Part shown: piece by piece, positions 13,051 through 25,009 of the stretch
How positions within the stretch are numbered: position 1 is the first letter of the stretch
Layout: each line of letters opens with the position of its first letter
DNA from: Inia geoffrensis
Taxonomy: Eukaryota > Chordata > Mammalia > Artiodactyla > Iniidae
Length of the DNA stretch: 64,000 bases
Reading direction: 5' to 3'
NCBI GenBank assembly: GCA_036417435.1
Contig: CM070900.1
Coordinates: 114,615,315-114,679,314, forward strand
The notes under the pieces: model-generated
Databases searched by the model: none
Seen by the model: only the letters and a program-made list of their open reading frames with translations
Told to the model about the DNA's origin: nothing
Made by a program: the position numbers and the translations under genes

Positions 13051-14320
13051 AGATGCAAACCAACCAAATGAATTACCCAGATACAATTTAGTTCAAATAT
13101 AGGTAGGAATAAACTAAAAGATGGTGTGTCTATAAGCATATTTACTTACATTCGTATACGGATATGTCTATTTATTTTTACAGTAACATTTTCGGTGATT
13201 ACTGTTACTATCTTCCAAGTGTCTGCACAGGAAAATTGAAGCTATACTGCGTTAACTGTTTGATGGTAATAAGTCATAAATGCTTTCCTATGCTCCATAA
13301 ACACAGATTCATTAGTTTGCTCATATCATATATGTTAATATAATACATATCATATTTATAAAATATAAAGGAGAAATGCCTTTTCTTTTTTTAAGTTAAA
13401 ATAGGCTGCTTGAATCCCATACATTTTCATGATATGTGGTATGATTGGAATCTAGCCTGTTGTTTAATATTTGGTTATTAATTGTGTCACCAGAAACCTT
13501 GCACTGATATATAGCATCAAGTTCAGTCAGAGAGCACGGATGCTATTAATTCTGTCATCACCATACGTTCTTAGTCATTCATTTCAGAGGAGAGTCTAAG
13601 AAATGTTACCATGTGTCCTTGTTCCAGTTATCCTCCCTTTTAACAATTTTTACAGGGCTTTGTGAGGATTGGAGAATTCAGTATTTCCTGGATATATCAT
13701 TTTTATCTTGATAATTACCAGTCTGTTATCCTTATGAATGCTCAAGTACAACTGTGAAATGATTTCTAACTTTATTCTACCATTTACGAAATATGTTCTT
13801 CAAGTAAGCTTTAGTTTCAAAATAAAACGTTATAGTTTTGAGTAAGCTGTGTCCCTCGGCACGAAATGAACAGACTGCAAGGACAATCCAGGCTTGGATA
13901 TTGACCATAACTGAAGCAGATTATTATATAATTTAACTTGGTGACAGGAAACGATCATAAAACTGGGCCAAATGAATATACAGGCAAAATTAAGTTTCTA
14001 TTTACCTATATTATATACTAATATCTCAAATAATTTACTTGTGATTTATTTCCTGCATGAATTCACACATGGTCTGGCAATCCATCTGGTAGCATGTTTC
14101 ACATAGATGTTAAGAGCAAAGACATTAGTTCTAGGGATTTATTCTATGGATATTCTGTAAGTAAACAAATATTCAGAGTGTAAGGATGTTCCAAGAAACA
14201 TTGTTTGTAATAGCAAAAATAACTGGAAATAACCAGCATTTCATTAATAGGAATCAGAAAAAAAATTATGGAATAACCATATTATAGAAGAGGAAAAAAA
14301 AGTATATCAGTATGGGGTAA
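13051..14320. other. Intron, nothing recognised
   Basis: AT-rich sequence without long open frames, clear repeats or splice-bounded exons on either strand. Confidence 0.5.
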
Positions 14321-14321
14321 A

Positions 14322-14424
14322 TTTATATATATATTATATATATATATATATATAGTGTATATATATATATATATACACACTATATGTAAACATATATACA
14401 CTATATACACACAAACACACACAT
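14322..14424. repeat. TA/CA-rich low-complexity tract with inverted symmetry
   Basis: Runs of TATATA interrupted by GTG and CAC. TAGTGTATATATA facing TATATACACACTA near 14352-14382 makes an almost perfect palindrome, followed by CA-rich sequence. It is likely to be unstable and to form hairpins. Confidence 0.9.
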
Positions 14425-14905
14425 GTGCTTCTTTATATATTTATAAATATTTATATATTTGTGGAATATATCTGGAGGCATACACAGGAAACCATTAACA
14501 GTGTTTAATTTTGGGAGTAGGGTTGAGGGTAGAGCAGAGGGTGGAGAGCATATGAAAGAGGGAGAAATAGATGTACTATTCATTTAATATTTCTCTATAG
14601 TGTTTGATTATGTTTTGTACAATTAGTATATGCTATTTCTAAAATGAAAGCCAATCAAAACAGAAAAAAGAAACAAAAATTAGAACAATAACTAGGAAAA
14701 TTGAGCAAAAGTACTATGAGAGCTTAAATTCTCCCTGTCAATTTTTCTTAGAGTAGACATAACCCTGCTGCTTCAGTAATTTCAGAGTGGTCTTACATGA
14801 AGAGCAAACAGAAGGCTAACTCAATTTCCATGGGCAAAAAGGAATTTGTGAGTTGTATACTTCTAAAAAAATAAGCAAAATAATTTGTTACTCTATTCCC
14901 ATCAT

Positions 14906-14997
14906 GCACAGTGTGATGCACAGTGTGACTTCCCTGTCAAAGAAAGGGGAAGCCTAAAGAAACACTCAGGAAAGGGGAAGTCTAAAGAAACAGTCAA
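14906..14997. repeat. Two short tandem duplications
   Basis: GCACAGTGTGAT (14906-14917) is followed by GCACAGTGTGAC (14918-14929). Then a 28-bp unit starting GAAAGGGGAAGCCTAAAG (14942-14969) is repeated with few changes at 14970-14997. Confidence 0.9.
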
Positions 14998-15279
14998 GGC
15001 CACCAGCTCTGGTCTGGAGCCTGCTATGAGCCACACGTGCACTTCAGTAAAGAGGTTAGAGGTTATCAGCTTGCTAAGGCTTTTCAGCTCATGTCTGCCT
15101 CACACTGTCAGCCCTCTCATTCCCCTATATAAAGCTAGTTCTCTTTTGCAAAAAAAAAAAAAAAAAAAGATGTAAATTATACTGGAAAAACAGAGTATTC
15201 CAACATGTTTCAAAATCTAAGAATTATTAGTCTACATATTTGCTTAGCCAATAATATGGGTAAATTCGTACGGAGTGTG

Positions 15280-15420
15280 CAGTCTGTACCAGGAATCATT
15301 CCAAGTTCTTTCCATGTATTCATCCATTTTGTCTTTTTACAATCCTCAGAGAGGTACTGTTATTACATATCTAATCATTCAATAAGAAAATCTAGGCTCA
15401 GAGAAGCTATGTAACATGTT
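15280..15420 (-). mobile_element. MIR-like SINE remnant
   Basis: ACCAGGAATCATTCCAAGTTC, then ACAATCCTCAGAGAGGTACTGTTATTA, then GGCTCAGAGAAGCTATGTAAC follow the order of the antisense MIR core. Confidence 0.65.
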
Positions 15421-17154
15421 CACCAACAAAATTGCTCTTTACCCACTCTAAAATAGAATCCCTTTTTACTACAGTGTATTAAAAGTATGATGTAAAAGTA
15501 AAATAACTTTTCAAGATAAATTCATTTAAATGTATTTATTCTAAGATTGAAGATATAATACAGATCAAAATAAATAATTCTTGCATGCTTAGCTCAATGA
15601 TTAAAAGTTAGTGATTAACTTTTCATCATAAGCTATGCACACATACATATATCAATTTCTCTCCTACATTGCTAGAAATACGAAGAATTATTGAAATGTT
15701 AATATTCTTTCAATTTTTTCAACTGTTTGACTAACAAGATTGGATTAACAGTAGTCTTATCTTTTACATAATGTTTTAAAAACGAATTCATGTTAAAAAA
15801 AAAAAAGATTTTAGCAGACAGTATTTTATAAACAGGAAAACACAGGTTAGTAAAGGCGAAAACCTCTGACCACAAAGTAACTCATTAGAAGTAACCTACC
15901 TAGAATCAGAAGTTATTGAATTTTTCCCTTGAGGTCACACCACAAACCATGAAAGTGTGTGGTGTACCATCTGAAACACATTAAACTTCACTGGTACTTT
16001 AAATAGTTTTCCTAAACCATTAGCCATACAGAAATCTAATTAGTTTACTAAATGTGCATCATCCACAATCATATTTACTCAAAACTGGAAGAAGACATAC
16101 AGAATACAGCAATCTTTATTAAGTTGGATGAAATTTTATATGCCATCCCCTAAAGCAGGAAATCTGTCTACAACATATTTGAAAGTTGGTCATTTCCCCC
16201 ATTTTGAACATATTTCAGTGATTGGACGTTCTCTACTTTTAGACATAGCTTTTTCAACTTTGAAATCCTTACTGACTATAAAAGTTCTTAACGTGATTCA
16301 AAATTTGCTTCCCTAATTTTTGACCCATTTGCTCTGGTTCTTCCAAATGGAGCATATAGCTCCAAAGAAAGTCCATTCTCTCTTTCCTGTAGCAGCCCTC
16401 CCGGTATCTGTAGACAGCCATCACACCTCACTAAGTTCTTTCCGGGTTAGTTGTCTCCAGCTGCCTCCAAGTTTCTTATAGGACTGTCTTCCAACTTCTC
16501 ATTGGCTGGTTAATATTCCTGCTGAAAGTGGTTACAGGGTGCCAGGGTTGTCTGACCATTGTAGATTATAATTTAAACATGGCTCCCCCAGCTGCCTCCA
16601 TACTGTTATTAATGTAACCCAGGTCTGTGTTGTTTTTGTAGTTACTGTAGTTGCTATGGTTTAAGCAATCTGGTCATACATTTGATTGCTACTGAGTTTG
16701 GGTTAAATTAAAATTTCAAGTTGTTTAACCCCCATCAGATTATGTCTCTTGCACTCTCATTTTCAAGCTGTCACAGTACAGGTTTTCTATATTTGTTCTA
16801 CCTGTACTCTTAACACAGGCAGCTTGCTGTTTTAGCTTGTTTCAGCTCCGTATCATTGCATACCTAATAAGACAGCTTCCTGTGTTTTCATCCAGGTCAT
16901 TCATCAAGAACTGAATAGGTCAGGGACATGGACAAGACCTTCAGCTATGGGCCTCAGTTCAGGAAGATAAATGACAACATACACAGGGCACAAATAAAAA
17001 GTTCAACTTAGATAAACTACCAAAGAGAGTCAGAGAATCTTGCAAATGCTATTGTAATTTCAGCAAGTATTTATTTTATGTTGTATGGTTTAGATTTATT
17101 TTTTAATTGTTTGGTGGGGGATTGGAGAACACCATAAATTTTCCATAATTAGAG

Positions 17155-17335
17155 CTGCTCAAAGAGCTATAAAACAATAATTCTATGAGGTAGGAATTAT
17201 TATCTCCATATGCAGATTTAGAAGCAAACCTTGGAGAGAGTCAATAACTTGATTAAGGTTACAAAGATAATAACAGAGCCAGAATTCAAACCCAGATGCA
17301 GGCCTCCAATTGTTCCAAGTAGTTCTATTAACTTA
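17155..17335 (-). mobile_element. MIR SINE remnant
   Basis: TATGAGGTAGGAATTATTATC, then a degenerate 'GGAAACTGAG'-type block, then GATTAAGGTTACAAAGAT and GAATTCAAACCCAGATGCAG match the antisense MIR tRNA-related and core regions. Confidence 0.75.
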
Positions 17336-17849
17336 ACAGTTCAGTTTTCTTCTCCTTCAGAGACAACTATAATATGATACTTGGGAAAAGATCCCTTCCT
17401 TGAATCTGTATGGTATTCTCTACTAATAGTTATCACCTCACCTTCCTCCAATATTGCCAGATGGTAGAAATCCCACATCCTTCTTGTTCAACAAGAAAAA
17501 AGAATATGCAAGGGCCTGAATGCATCTGTTTACATAGCATACTTCACCTGCGTACTCGGAAACACATAGGAAACTATTTCTATCACTTGAAAGATGGAAC
17601 AATACCACCATGTAGAAATCACTTTCGAAGGCAGCATCTTAGTTGAGCTATTGAATTAGAGACATTAATAGTGCTTAAGTGGATCCAACTCTCACATTAG
17701 CCTCTTTATCAAGCAAATCAGCATTAGACAATAGAGAGAATTTGGGACTTTAGTCAGAAAAGGAGAGTTCAAATCTCTCCCCAGCCCTTACTAGTTCCTC
17801 AGGGGAGTATGCTAGATCTCTTTGGGTTTCACTCAGTACTCTCTCCCAA

Positions 17850-18833
<984 letters not shown>

Positions 18834-19299
18834 TTAAAATCGTGTTAAAGTCAATCAAGAATATTAAGAAAATAAACCATTTTCTTATCTGAATCGACGA
18901 TTCAATGACTCAAAGGGAAAAGAATTTGATTTGTTGCCCAAAATGAGACAACTAAGTCACTCTAAAAATGGCAATACATGGATTTTTATGTTTATAAGAA
19001 AGAATGAATTATATGAAATTATGCTACACACTGCATCGGACTGTCAAGAGGAAATTCTCAAAGTAAACTCTTCTTACAGATGGACAAAAATCATATGAAA
19101 TACGTTTATTTTAGTTAAGTACAAAAGAGAAAATAGAGTGGAAATACCATTCCTTGTGTAAGTCAAAGCTAATAGGAGAGAAAAGAAAAAGAAGAAAAAA
19201 GCTCTGAATCTACCATCATCTGAATCCTCTGGTCAGGAAGTACACATATAACAAAATAGACTTAAAATAAATGTAAAATTTCAAACCCTATGGTTACCC

Positions 19300-19690
19300 T
19301 AATTCTTGGATTTTTATTTTGACTACCCTCAAGTCTTTCTTCAAAAGTAACCTTCACAATGGGACCTTTCTTGACCACACTATTTAAAATTACACCCTTT
19401 TTTCTTCTCTCCTTCCCACACATGTGATCTCCCTATTCTACCTTTCTGTTTTTTTTTAAACAGTGCTTGTCACTTTCTAACATGCTCTGTCATTTGTTTA
19501 TTTCTTATGTTTCTTGGTCATTGTTAGTGTCACCCACTAGAATGTAATCTCTATGAAGGCAGGATCACTGAATGTTTTACTCACTGGTATATCCCACACT
19601 CACACAGCCCAGTGTCTGGAACACAGTAGGTACTCTCAAAGTCTCTATTGGAGGTACTCAATAAATACTTGTTGAATACATGGATAAATA
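19300..19690 (+). mobile_element. L2 LINE 3' end
   Basis: CTAGAATGTAATCTCTATGAAGGCAGG, then CCCAGTGTCTGGAACACAGTAGG, then CTCAATAAATACTTGTTGAAT is the classic sense-strand L2 3' terminus. Confidence 0.85.
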
Positions 19691-19869
19691 AATGCAGTGA
19701 AACACTCCTGTGATTTCTATCTATCACTTTCTCTACTATATGACGACTATGTCAAATTTTATAATGGAAAGTATAGATGGCAAGGGAAAATTTGGAGCAA
19801 TAATAGTGTACCGTAACCTCTCAAAGAATAAATTCCCTTTCCCTTTCAGACAGAGACCAAGTCTTTTTA

Positions 19870-19945
19870 ACTTAATATTTTAATAAGCTACCACTATGCC
19901 TGGAATATGCTTGAAATGTTCAATAAATAATTGTTGAAAGAAAGA
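19870..19945 (+). mobile_element. Short L2 3' end
   Basis: ACTATGCCTGGAATATGCTTG followed by TTCAATAAATAATTGTTGAA matches the L2 terminal motif again, about 250 bp after the first copy. Confidence 0.6.
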
Positions 19946-21606
19946 ATGATTGATTCCAAAACAACAGAGGGGTACTGTAAGGAGAAAACTAGCTGACTTA
20001 TGCCTCAAAATCTCTCAACTTCTAAAAAGGAAATGCAAATGTCATTAACGTTTCTTGGATTTTAAAAAATGAATCCTGTGCTCAAAATCAAATCAGAATA
20101 TTGTTTTTATTTTCAAATGAAATATGCCCCTCCCCAAACCTTTTATTTCAAAGGTGTGTACGTTAAATCTTCTTGAAAATTTCTGCCCAGGAGTGTTCCC
20201 AGGATGGCATCATTGTGGCGAATGTCAGGGTCTGGGATAAGAACTTGCATGCTCCCAGCATCTCTATTTCATGGGGAAAAACTTACCTTAACCAGTCTCC
20301 TTAGTCAATTACAGAAGAACCAAAATGCTAATTAATAAATTCACAATAATACATATCTCATGCCATGCTGACTTCCCTCTTGGGAATTATTTATTGAGTA
20401 CTTCCTGTACCAAGTACAGAAGAAAAAGAAACCTTTCCCCCCTTTTTTTTTTTTTCTTTTTCAAGCTATGGACTCTAAATAAGTCAGTTTACCCTTCTGG
20501 GACTAATTCCCTCATTAGTAGTAGGAGGAAGTTGGAAAAAATAAACTCTAAAGTCTCTTTCTACTCCAAAATTCCAGGATTATTTTTTAAATGAGAAGTA
20601 TTCCTGACTCAACTTTTTGTTTAACTCTAGTTTTGGAGTATTTGTAACACACAATTAAAAAAAACAAACCAGACGCTAGAAATGTACGTCTGGTTATATC
20701 CTAACAATCTGGTACAAATTAGCTCCCTGGAAAAAATAAAGTCAACAAATTTGCCTTTCCAGAATGTATCAAATAGCTTTTGAATTATTAGAGCTTATTT
20801 TAAAAACACGCCTAGATTTCCCTAGATTTTAGATTCAAACTTCTGAACTGTAATATATTATAGGTCATACATTTAAACTTCCTAATTTCACAAAAATCCA
20901 TTGAACACCTTCACCAAAACACTAACAATGAACACTAAACAACCGAAAGCTATGCCTTAAAAGACCTTAGAAACACAGAACTGTGAGATTCAGCCAAATA
21001 AAAAATCCAAAAAGCAAAAAGAATAATTTTAACATTTTATGCTTTTTATTTTCACAAAGTGGCATCTTTTCATAAAGTCTTTATAAGTGTACTTATAATA
21101 AATTTGAGCCTCTCTAATTCAGATTCTATAATATGGATTGTGTTGATTTTATTTCCTAGTTTTGTACGAATCAACCTGAATGGTTTGCTAGGTGAAACAA
21201 CAGTGTAATCCAAACTGTAATTGAATGTATTTAGTTTTAACTATGAAACTATTTATAAATGGTACGCTAATTTAAATAACTCTTATTCTTTTCAATATTT
21301 TTTCTTTGAAGCAAATTAGTACAAGTTATTGCTTAAAACTATATTTATTTTCAGAATACAGTTTTAACATCCAAAATTCCATTCTTAAGATATGGCTTCT
21401 TCATATTTTATTACGTTTTAATCTCTTTTTCTAAATCATAAGACTAGTTACGTACCTACTTTTGTAAACTATGAACATTCTTCCAGAATATTCTCTGAAA
21501 TATGAGAAATGTTTCTCTCTGTATGGGAGAGGGTTGGTAAGCAAGACAAGGCTGAGCTCTCAATACACATTACTACAACAGGGATGAGCTAAGAATATTT
21601 GGAGAA

Positions 21607-21820
21607 GGCTTCCCTGGTGGCGCAGTGGTTGAGAGTCTGCATGCCGATGCAGGGGGCGCGGGTTCGTGCCCCGGTCCGGGAGGATCCCACGTGCCGCGGA
21701 ACGGCTGGGCCCGTGAGCCATGGCCGCTGAGCCTGTGCGTCCGGAGCCTGTGCTCCGCAACCAGAGAGGCCACAACAGTGAGAGGCCCATGTACCGCACC
21801 AAAAAAAAAAAAAAAAAAAA
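21607..21820 (+). mobile_element. CHR-type tRNA-derived SINE (young)
   Basis: Starts GGCTTCCCTGGTGGCGCAGT and ends CATGTACCGCACC plus about 20 A. The tRNA-like internal promoter is visible: box A around 21615-21628 and box B GGTTCGTGCC at 21661-21670. The perfect 16-bp duplication AAGAATATTTGGAGAA flanks it at 21591-21606 and 21821-21836. The long pure A-tail and perfect duplication indicate a recent insertion. Open frames in it are not genes. Confidence 0.96.
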
Positions 21821-22309
21821 AAGAATATTTGGAGAACCAGAGATTATGTGTCATGGGGCCTATCTAAAATTAAATTGAATTAAAATATAAATTAAATAGT
21901 TAAAGTAAAATAAAAAAGGATCTCCTAGCATATTTAGTTCACATATTCTTAAGGTACATAACCGAGGAAGAGAGGAAGTTTTACCGTTGCTTTTTTACTC
22001 ATACACCTAGAGATGATCAGGAAAAAGGTTATTTTCAGTCAGTTCTCTGGATACACTAAGTTGAACACCGTAACAGAAAACAAGGAATTTTTCAATGGTT
22101 CTCAGTCATTCATGTGTTGATTCATTCAGTAAGCAAGTGTTGGCATACCTGCTATCTACAGAGCATTATGCCACCTATGCAAGATGAAGAATGTTATGGC
22201 GGAAAACTGTGTACCATGTACCAGCATGGTGCTACATGTTTTCTTGTTTTTTTTTTGTTGTCCATGTGTGTGCGTGCAGACGTGCCACATATTAATGATG
22301 TGAAGTCAT

Positions 22310-22460
22310 TATTGTTTTATCCCAATTTAATTAATGATGAAAGAAGATCTGATAGGGGAACTAACTTGTTTAAGGGTCACTGAACAAGTTTTAAAGTGGG
22401 ATTCAAATCCTGGTGTTCTGATTTGAGAGGCCAGCGTTCTTTCTAGAACATCACACTGCT
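22310..22460 (-). mobile_element. MIR SINE remnant
   Basis: CCAATTTAATTAATGATGAAAG, GGGAACTAACTTGTTTAAGG, GTGGGATTCAAATCCTGGTG and CATCACACTGCTGCC follow the antisense MIR order, including the tRNA-derived B-box-like TTCAAATCC. Confidence 0.7.
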
Positions 22461-22635
22461 GCCCACCAAGCTACATCCAGCGTGAGCCCTGTCTCAAAGT
22501 GCCGAAATTCTGGTTCATTGTTTCTCAATCTTTTTTAACCCATGGGCCACCACAGGTTCACAATGGCAATAGAACATAATGCCCGCGGCAAATATAATAC
22601 TCTTAATTCTATATTGATATATGTACATCTTAACT

Positions 22636-22663
22636 AAAAAAAAAAAATATATATATATATATT
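22636..22663. repeat. A-run followed by (TA)n
   Basis: Twelve A residues followed by about eight TA units. Confidence 0.9.
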
Positions 22664-22806
22664 TCCAGAAGAGAGTATCTGATATATTTTGTTAACAACT
22701 TGTAAAATTCTTTCTTCTTCTGGTTGATTAGAGCTCTACTATAATATATAATAACCAAGGGAGGAAATAACCTAATTTTTTTTTCATTTAAAATATATAT
22801 GGGGCA

Positions 22807-23025
22807 GGGCTTCCCTGGTGGCGCAGTGGTTGAGAGTCCGCCTGCCGATGAAGGGGACACGGGTTTGAACCCCGGTCTGGGAAGATCTCACATGCTGCGG
22901 AGCGGCTAGGCCCATGAGCCATGGCTGCTGAGCCTGCGTGTCCGGAGCCTGTGCTCCGCAATGGGAGAAGCCACAACAGTGAGAGGCCCGCGCACTGCAA
23001 AAAAACAAAAACAAAAACAAAAAAA

Positions 23026-23026
<1 letters not shown>
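22807..23026 (+). mobile_element. CHR-type tRNA-derived SINE
   Basis: Starts GGGCTTCCCTGGTGGCGCAG and ends GCGCACTGC plus an A-rich tail with C interruptions (AAAAACAAAAAC). B-box-like GGTTTGAACCCC lies near 22861. No clear target-site duplication is visible, because the right flank is a TA microsatellite leading straight into an L1 5' end. ATATATATGGGGCAG on the left and ATATATATGGCAG on the right might be a modified duplication. Confidence 0.93.

Positions 23027-23028
<2 letters not shown>

Positions 23029-23075
<47 letters not shown>
23029..23075. repeat. (TA)23 microsatellite
   Basis: An uninterrupted TA run wedged between the SINE tail and the first bases of an L1 (GGCAGAGTCAAGACGG). 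It is likely to be highly variable in length. Confidence 0.97.
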
Positions 23076-23079
<4 letters not shown>

Positions 23080-23876
23080 GAGTCAAGACGGCGGTGTGGA
23101 AAGATGCAGAGTTAGCGTCTCTCCACAACTAGGGTGCGAACCGGCCGCTGGTGGGGTACCCTGACACCCAAGGAGACGGGAGAAACCCACAAGTGAACCA
23201 ATAGGATGTGGGGGGACTGAGGTGGGGAGAAGTGGAAGCCAGACAGGATCAGCATGCCTGAAGCCGGGGAGATCAGGAGAGGCAGGCACGTGGAGCCATC
23301 CAGAAGAGGGAGAGGAGTGGAGGGCAATCGCCCTGCCCACTCGGGCCCAGGGAGCCTGCTGAATTCCCAGGCTGGTACACCCCCTCCAAAGTCCTGTGCA
23401 GGCCATTTGGGTCTTGGGGGTGTAAGAGGGAGACCGGAGAGATCAGGAGAGGCAGGCGGGAGGGGCCCTCTGGACTGGAGGGTCAGGAATGGAGAGGAGG
23501 GCATTTGCCCCACGCAGTTGAGCCCAGGAAGCTTGCTGGGCTCTCAGGTGAAGTCCCCCGGCCTCTGAGACCAGGGGTGAGGGGCAAGCCTGGGCCCCTT
23601 CTGTTCCATTGAGCCTAAGACCCACCCCTCACAGCCCCCAGGGCCTCTTCCAGCCCTCTGGGTCCGAAGCATAGGCCCTGCCCAGGCCCAAGCCTCACCC
23701 TTGCTTAGGCCCCACCCTCCACAGCCAAGGTCCCCCCCGCCATTTTTTTTCTTTTCCCTCCTCCTCTTTTTTACTACTGTGAAACTGTTATACCTTCTGG
23801 TTGTTGACTCATCTATAGTTTTACTTTTATATTCTTTCTAACATACCTGTTAGTTTCCTAGTCTAATATATATTTT

Positions 23877-23915
23877 TTAACTTTGTTATTGTTTTTTTTT
23901 TTTTTTTTTTTTTTG
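23877..23915. repeat. T-rich run inside the L1 5' region
   Basis: A run of about 24 T within the L1 between its 5' UTR and ORF1 (23891-23914), followed by GCCACCCCACGTGGCTTGCAGGATC. That sequence resembles part of a tRNA-derived SINE read antisense, so this L1 lineage may carry a small embedded element here. Confidence 0.5.
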
Positions 23916-24187
23916 CCACCCCACGTGGCTTGCAGGATCTTGGTTCATGATCCAGGGGTCGGGCGGGGTGGTAGCTCCAAGTCTGAACCACTAGACTAAC
24001 AGAGAACCTCAGACCCCAGGGAATATTCATTGGAGGGAGGTCTCACGGAGGTCCTCATCTCAGACTGAAGACCCAGCTCTACCCAGCAGGCTACAAACTC
24101 CAGTGCTGGAAGCCTCAGGCCAAACAACCAGTAAGACAGGAACACAATCACACTCATAAAAAAAAAAAAAAGACACGACAAAAAATT

Positions 24188-24957
24188 ATGTCACAGATGA
24201 AGAAGGAGGAAGTTAAAAACCTACAAGAACAAATAACTGAAGATGAAATAGGCAATCTACCTGAAAAAGAATTCAGAGTAATGGCAGTAAAGATGATCCA
24301 GAGTCTCGGAAATAGATGGAGGCATGAATTGAGAAAATACAAGAACTGTCTAACAATGATCTAGAAGAACACACAAACAGAGATGAACAACACAATAACT
24401 GAAATGAAAAATACACTAGAAGGAATCAATAACAGAATAACTCAGGCAAAAGAATGAATAAGTGAGCTGGAAGACAAAATACTGGAAATAACTGCTGAGG
24501 AGCAGAATAAAGAAAAAAGGATGAAAAGAATTGAAGACAATCTCAGAGACCTCTGGGACAACACTAAATGCACCAACATTCAAATTACAGGGGTCCCAGA
24601 AGAAGAAGAGAAAAAGAAGGGGTCTGAGAAAATATTTGAAGAGATTATAGTCGAAAACGTCCCTAACATGGGAAAGGAAATAGTCACCCAAGTCCAAGAA
24701 GCACAGAGAGTCCCATACAGGATAAACCCTAGGAAAAACATACCAAGACACATATTAATCAAACCAACAAAAATTAAATTCAAATACTTCAAGTGATGAA
24801 AGAGAAAAACCTACAACCAAGATTACTCTACCCAGCAAGGATCTCATTCAGATTCTATGGAGAAATTGAAAGCTTTTCAGATAAGCAAAAGTTAAGAGAA
24901 TTCTGCACCACCAAACGAGCTTTACAACAAATGCTAAAGAAAATTCTCTAGGCGGGA
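24188..24957 (+). pseudogene. L1 ORF1 remnant (RNA-binding chaperone)
   Basis: L1 ORF1 encodes the trimeric RNA-binding protein of the retrotransposon particle. A start at 24188 gives MSQMKKEEVKNLQEQ and then stops near 24361 within the coiled-coil region. The frame reopens at 24521 with the RRM-like part (KRIEDNLRDLWDNTK, ITGVPEEEE, 24521-24796), and the C-terminal domain follows in another frame. At least two breaks make it non-functional. Confidence 0.85.
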
Positions 24958-25009
24958 AACACAAGAGAAGAAAAAGACCCACAAAAACAAACCCCCCAAA
25001 ATTAAGAAA

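Larger units (their letters stand above)
14425..17150. other. Intron with small tandem duplications and old-repeat traces
   Basis: Contains two adjacent short tandem duplications (14906-14997), a 19-base poly-A at about 15150-15168, an antisense MIR-like stretch (15280-15420) and a region at 16330-16960 that reads like a very old LINE or CR1-class repeat but is too diverged to name. No exon seen. Confidence 0.45.
21837..22806. other. Intron with MIR trace and short A/TA tracts
   Basis: Contains an antisense MIR-like block around 22310-22460 (GGGAACTAACTTGTTTAAGGG, GGGATTCAAATCCTGGTG) and an A12(TA)n tract at 22636-22663. No exon recognised. Confidence 0.55.

Noticed and set aside
20285..20420. 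Exon ending at a GTAAGTTT donor on the minus strand
   Set aside because: The sequence upstream of the donor has stops in the relevant frames and a repeat-like composition.
21607..21700. Functional tRNA gene
   Set aside because: Box A and box B are those of a tRNA-derived SINE; there is no complete cloverleaf, and the A-tail and target-site duplications mark it as a retroposon.
23112..23568. Long GC-rich open frames on both strands (133 and 104 codons)
   Set aside because: They lie in the repetitive GC-rich 5' UTR of an L1, where stop codons are rare by composition.
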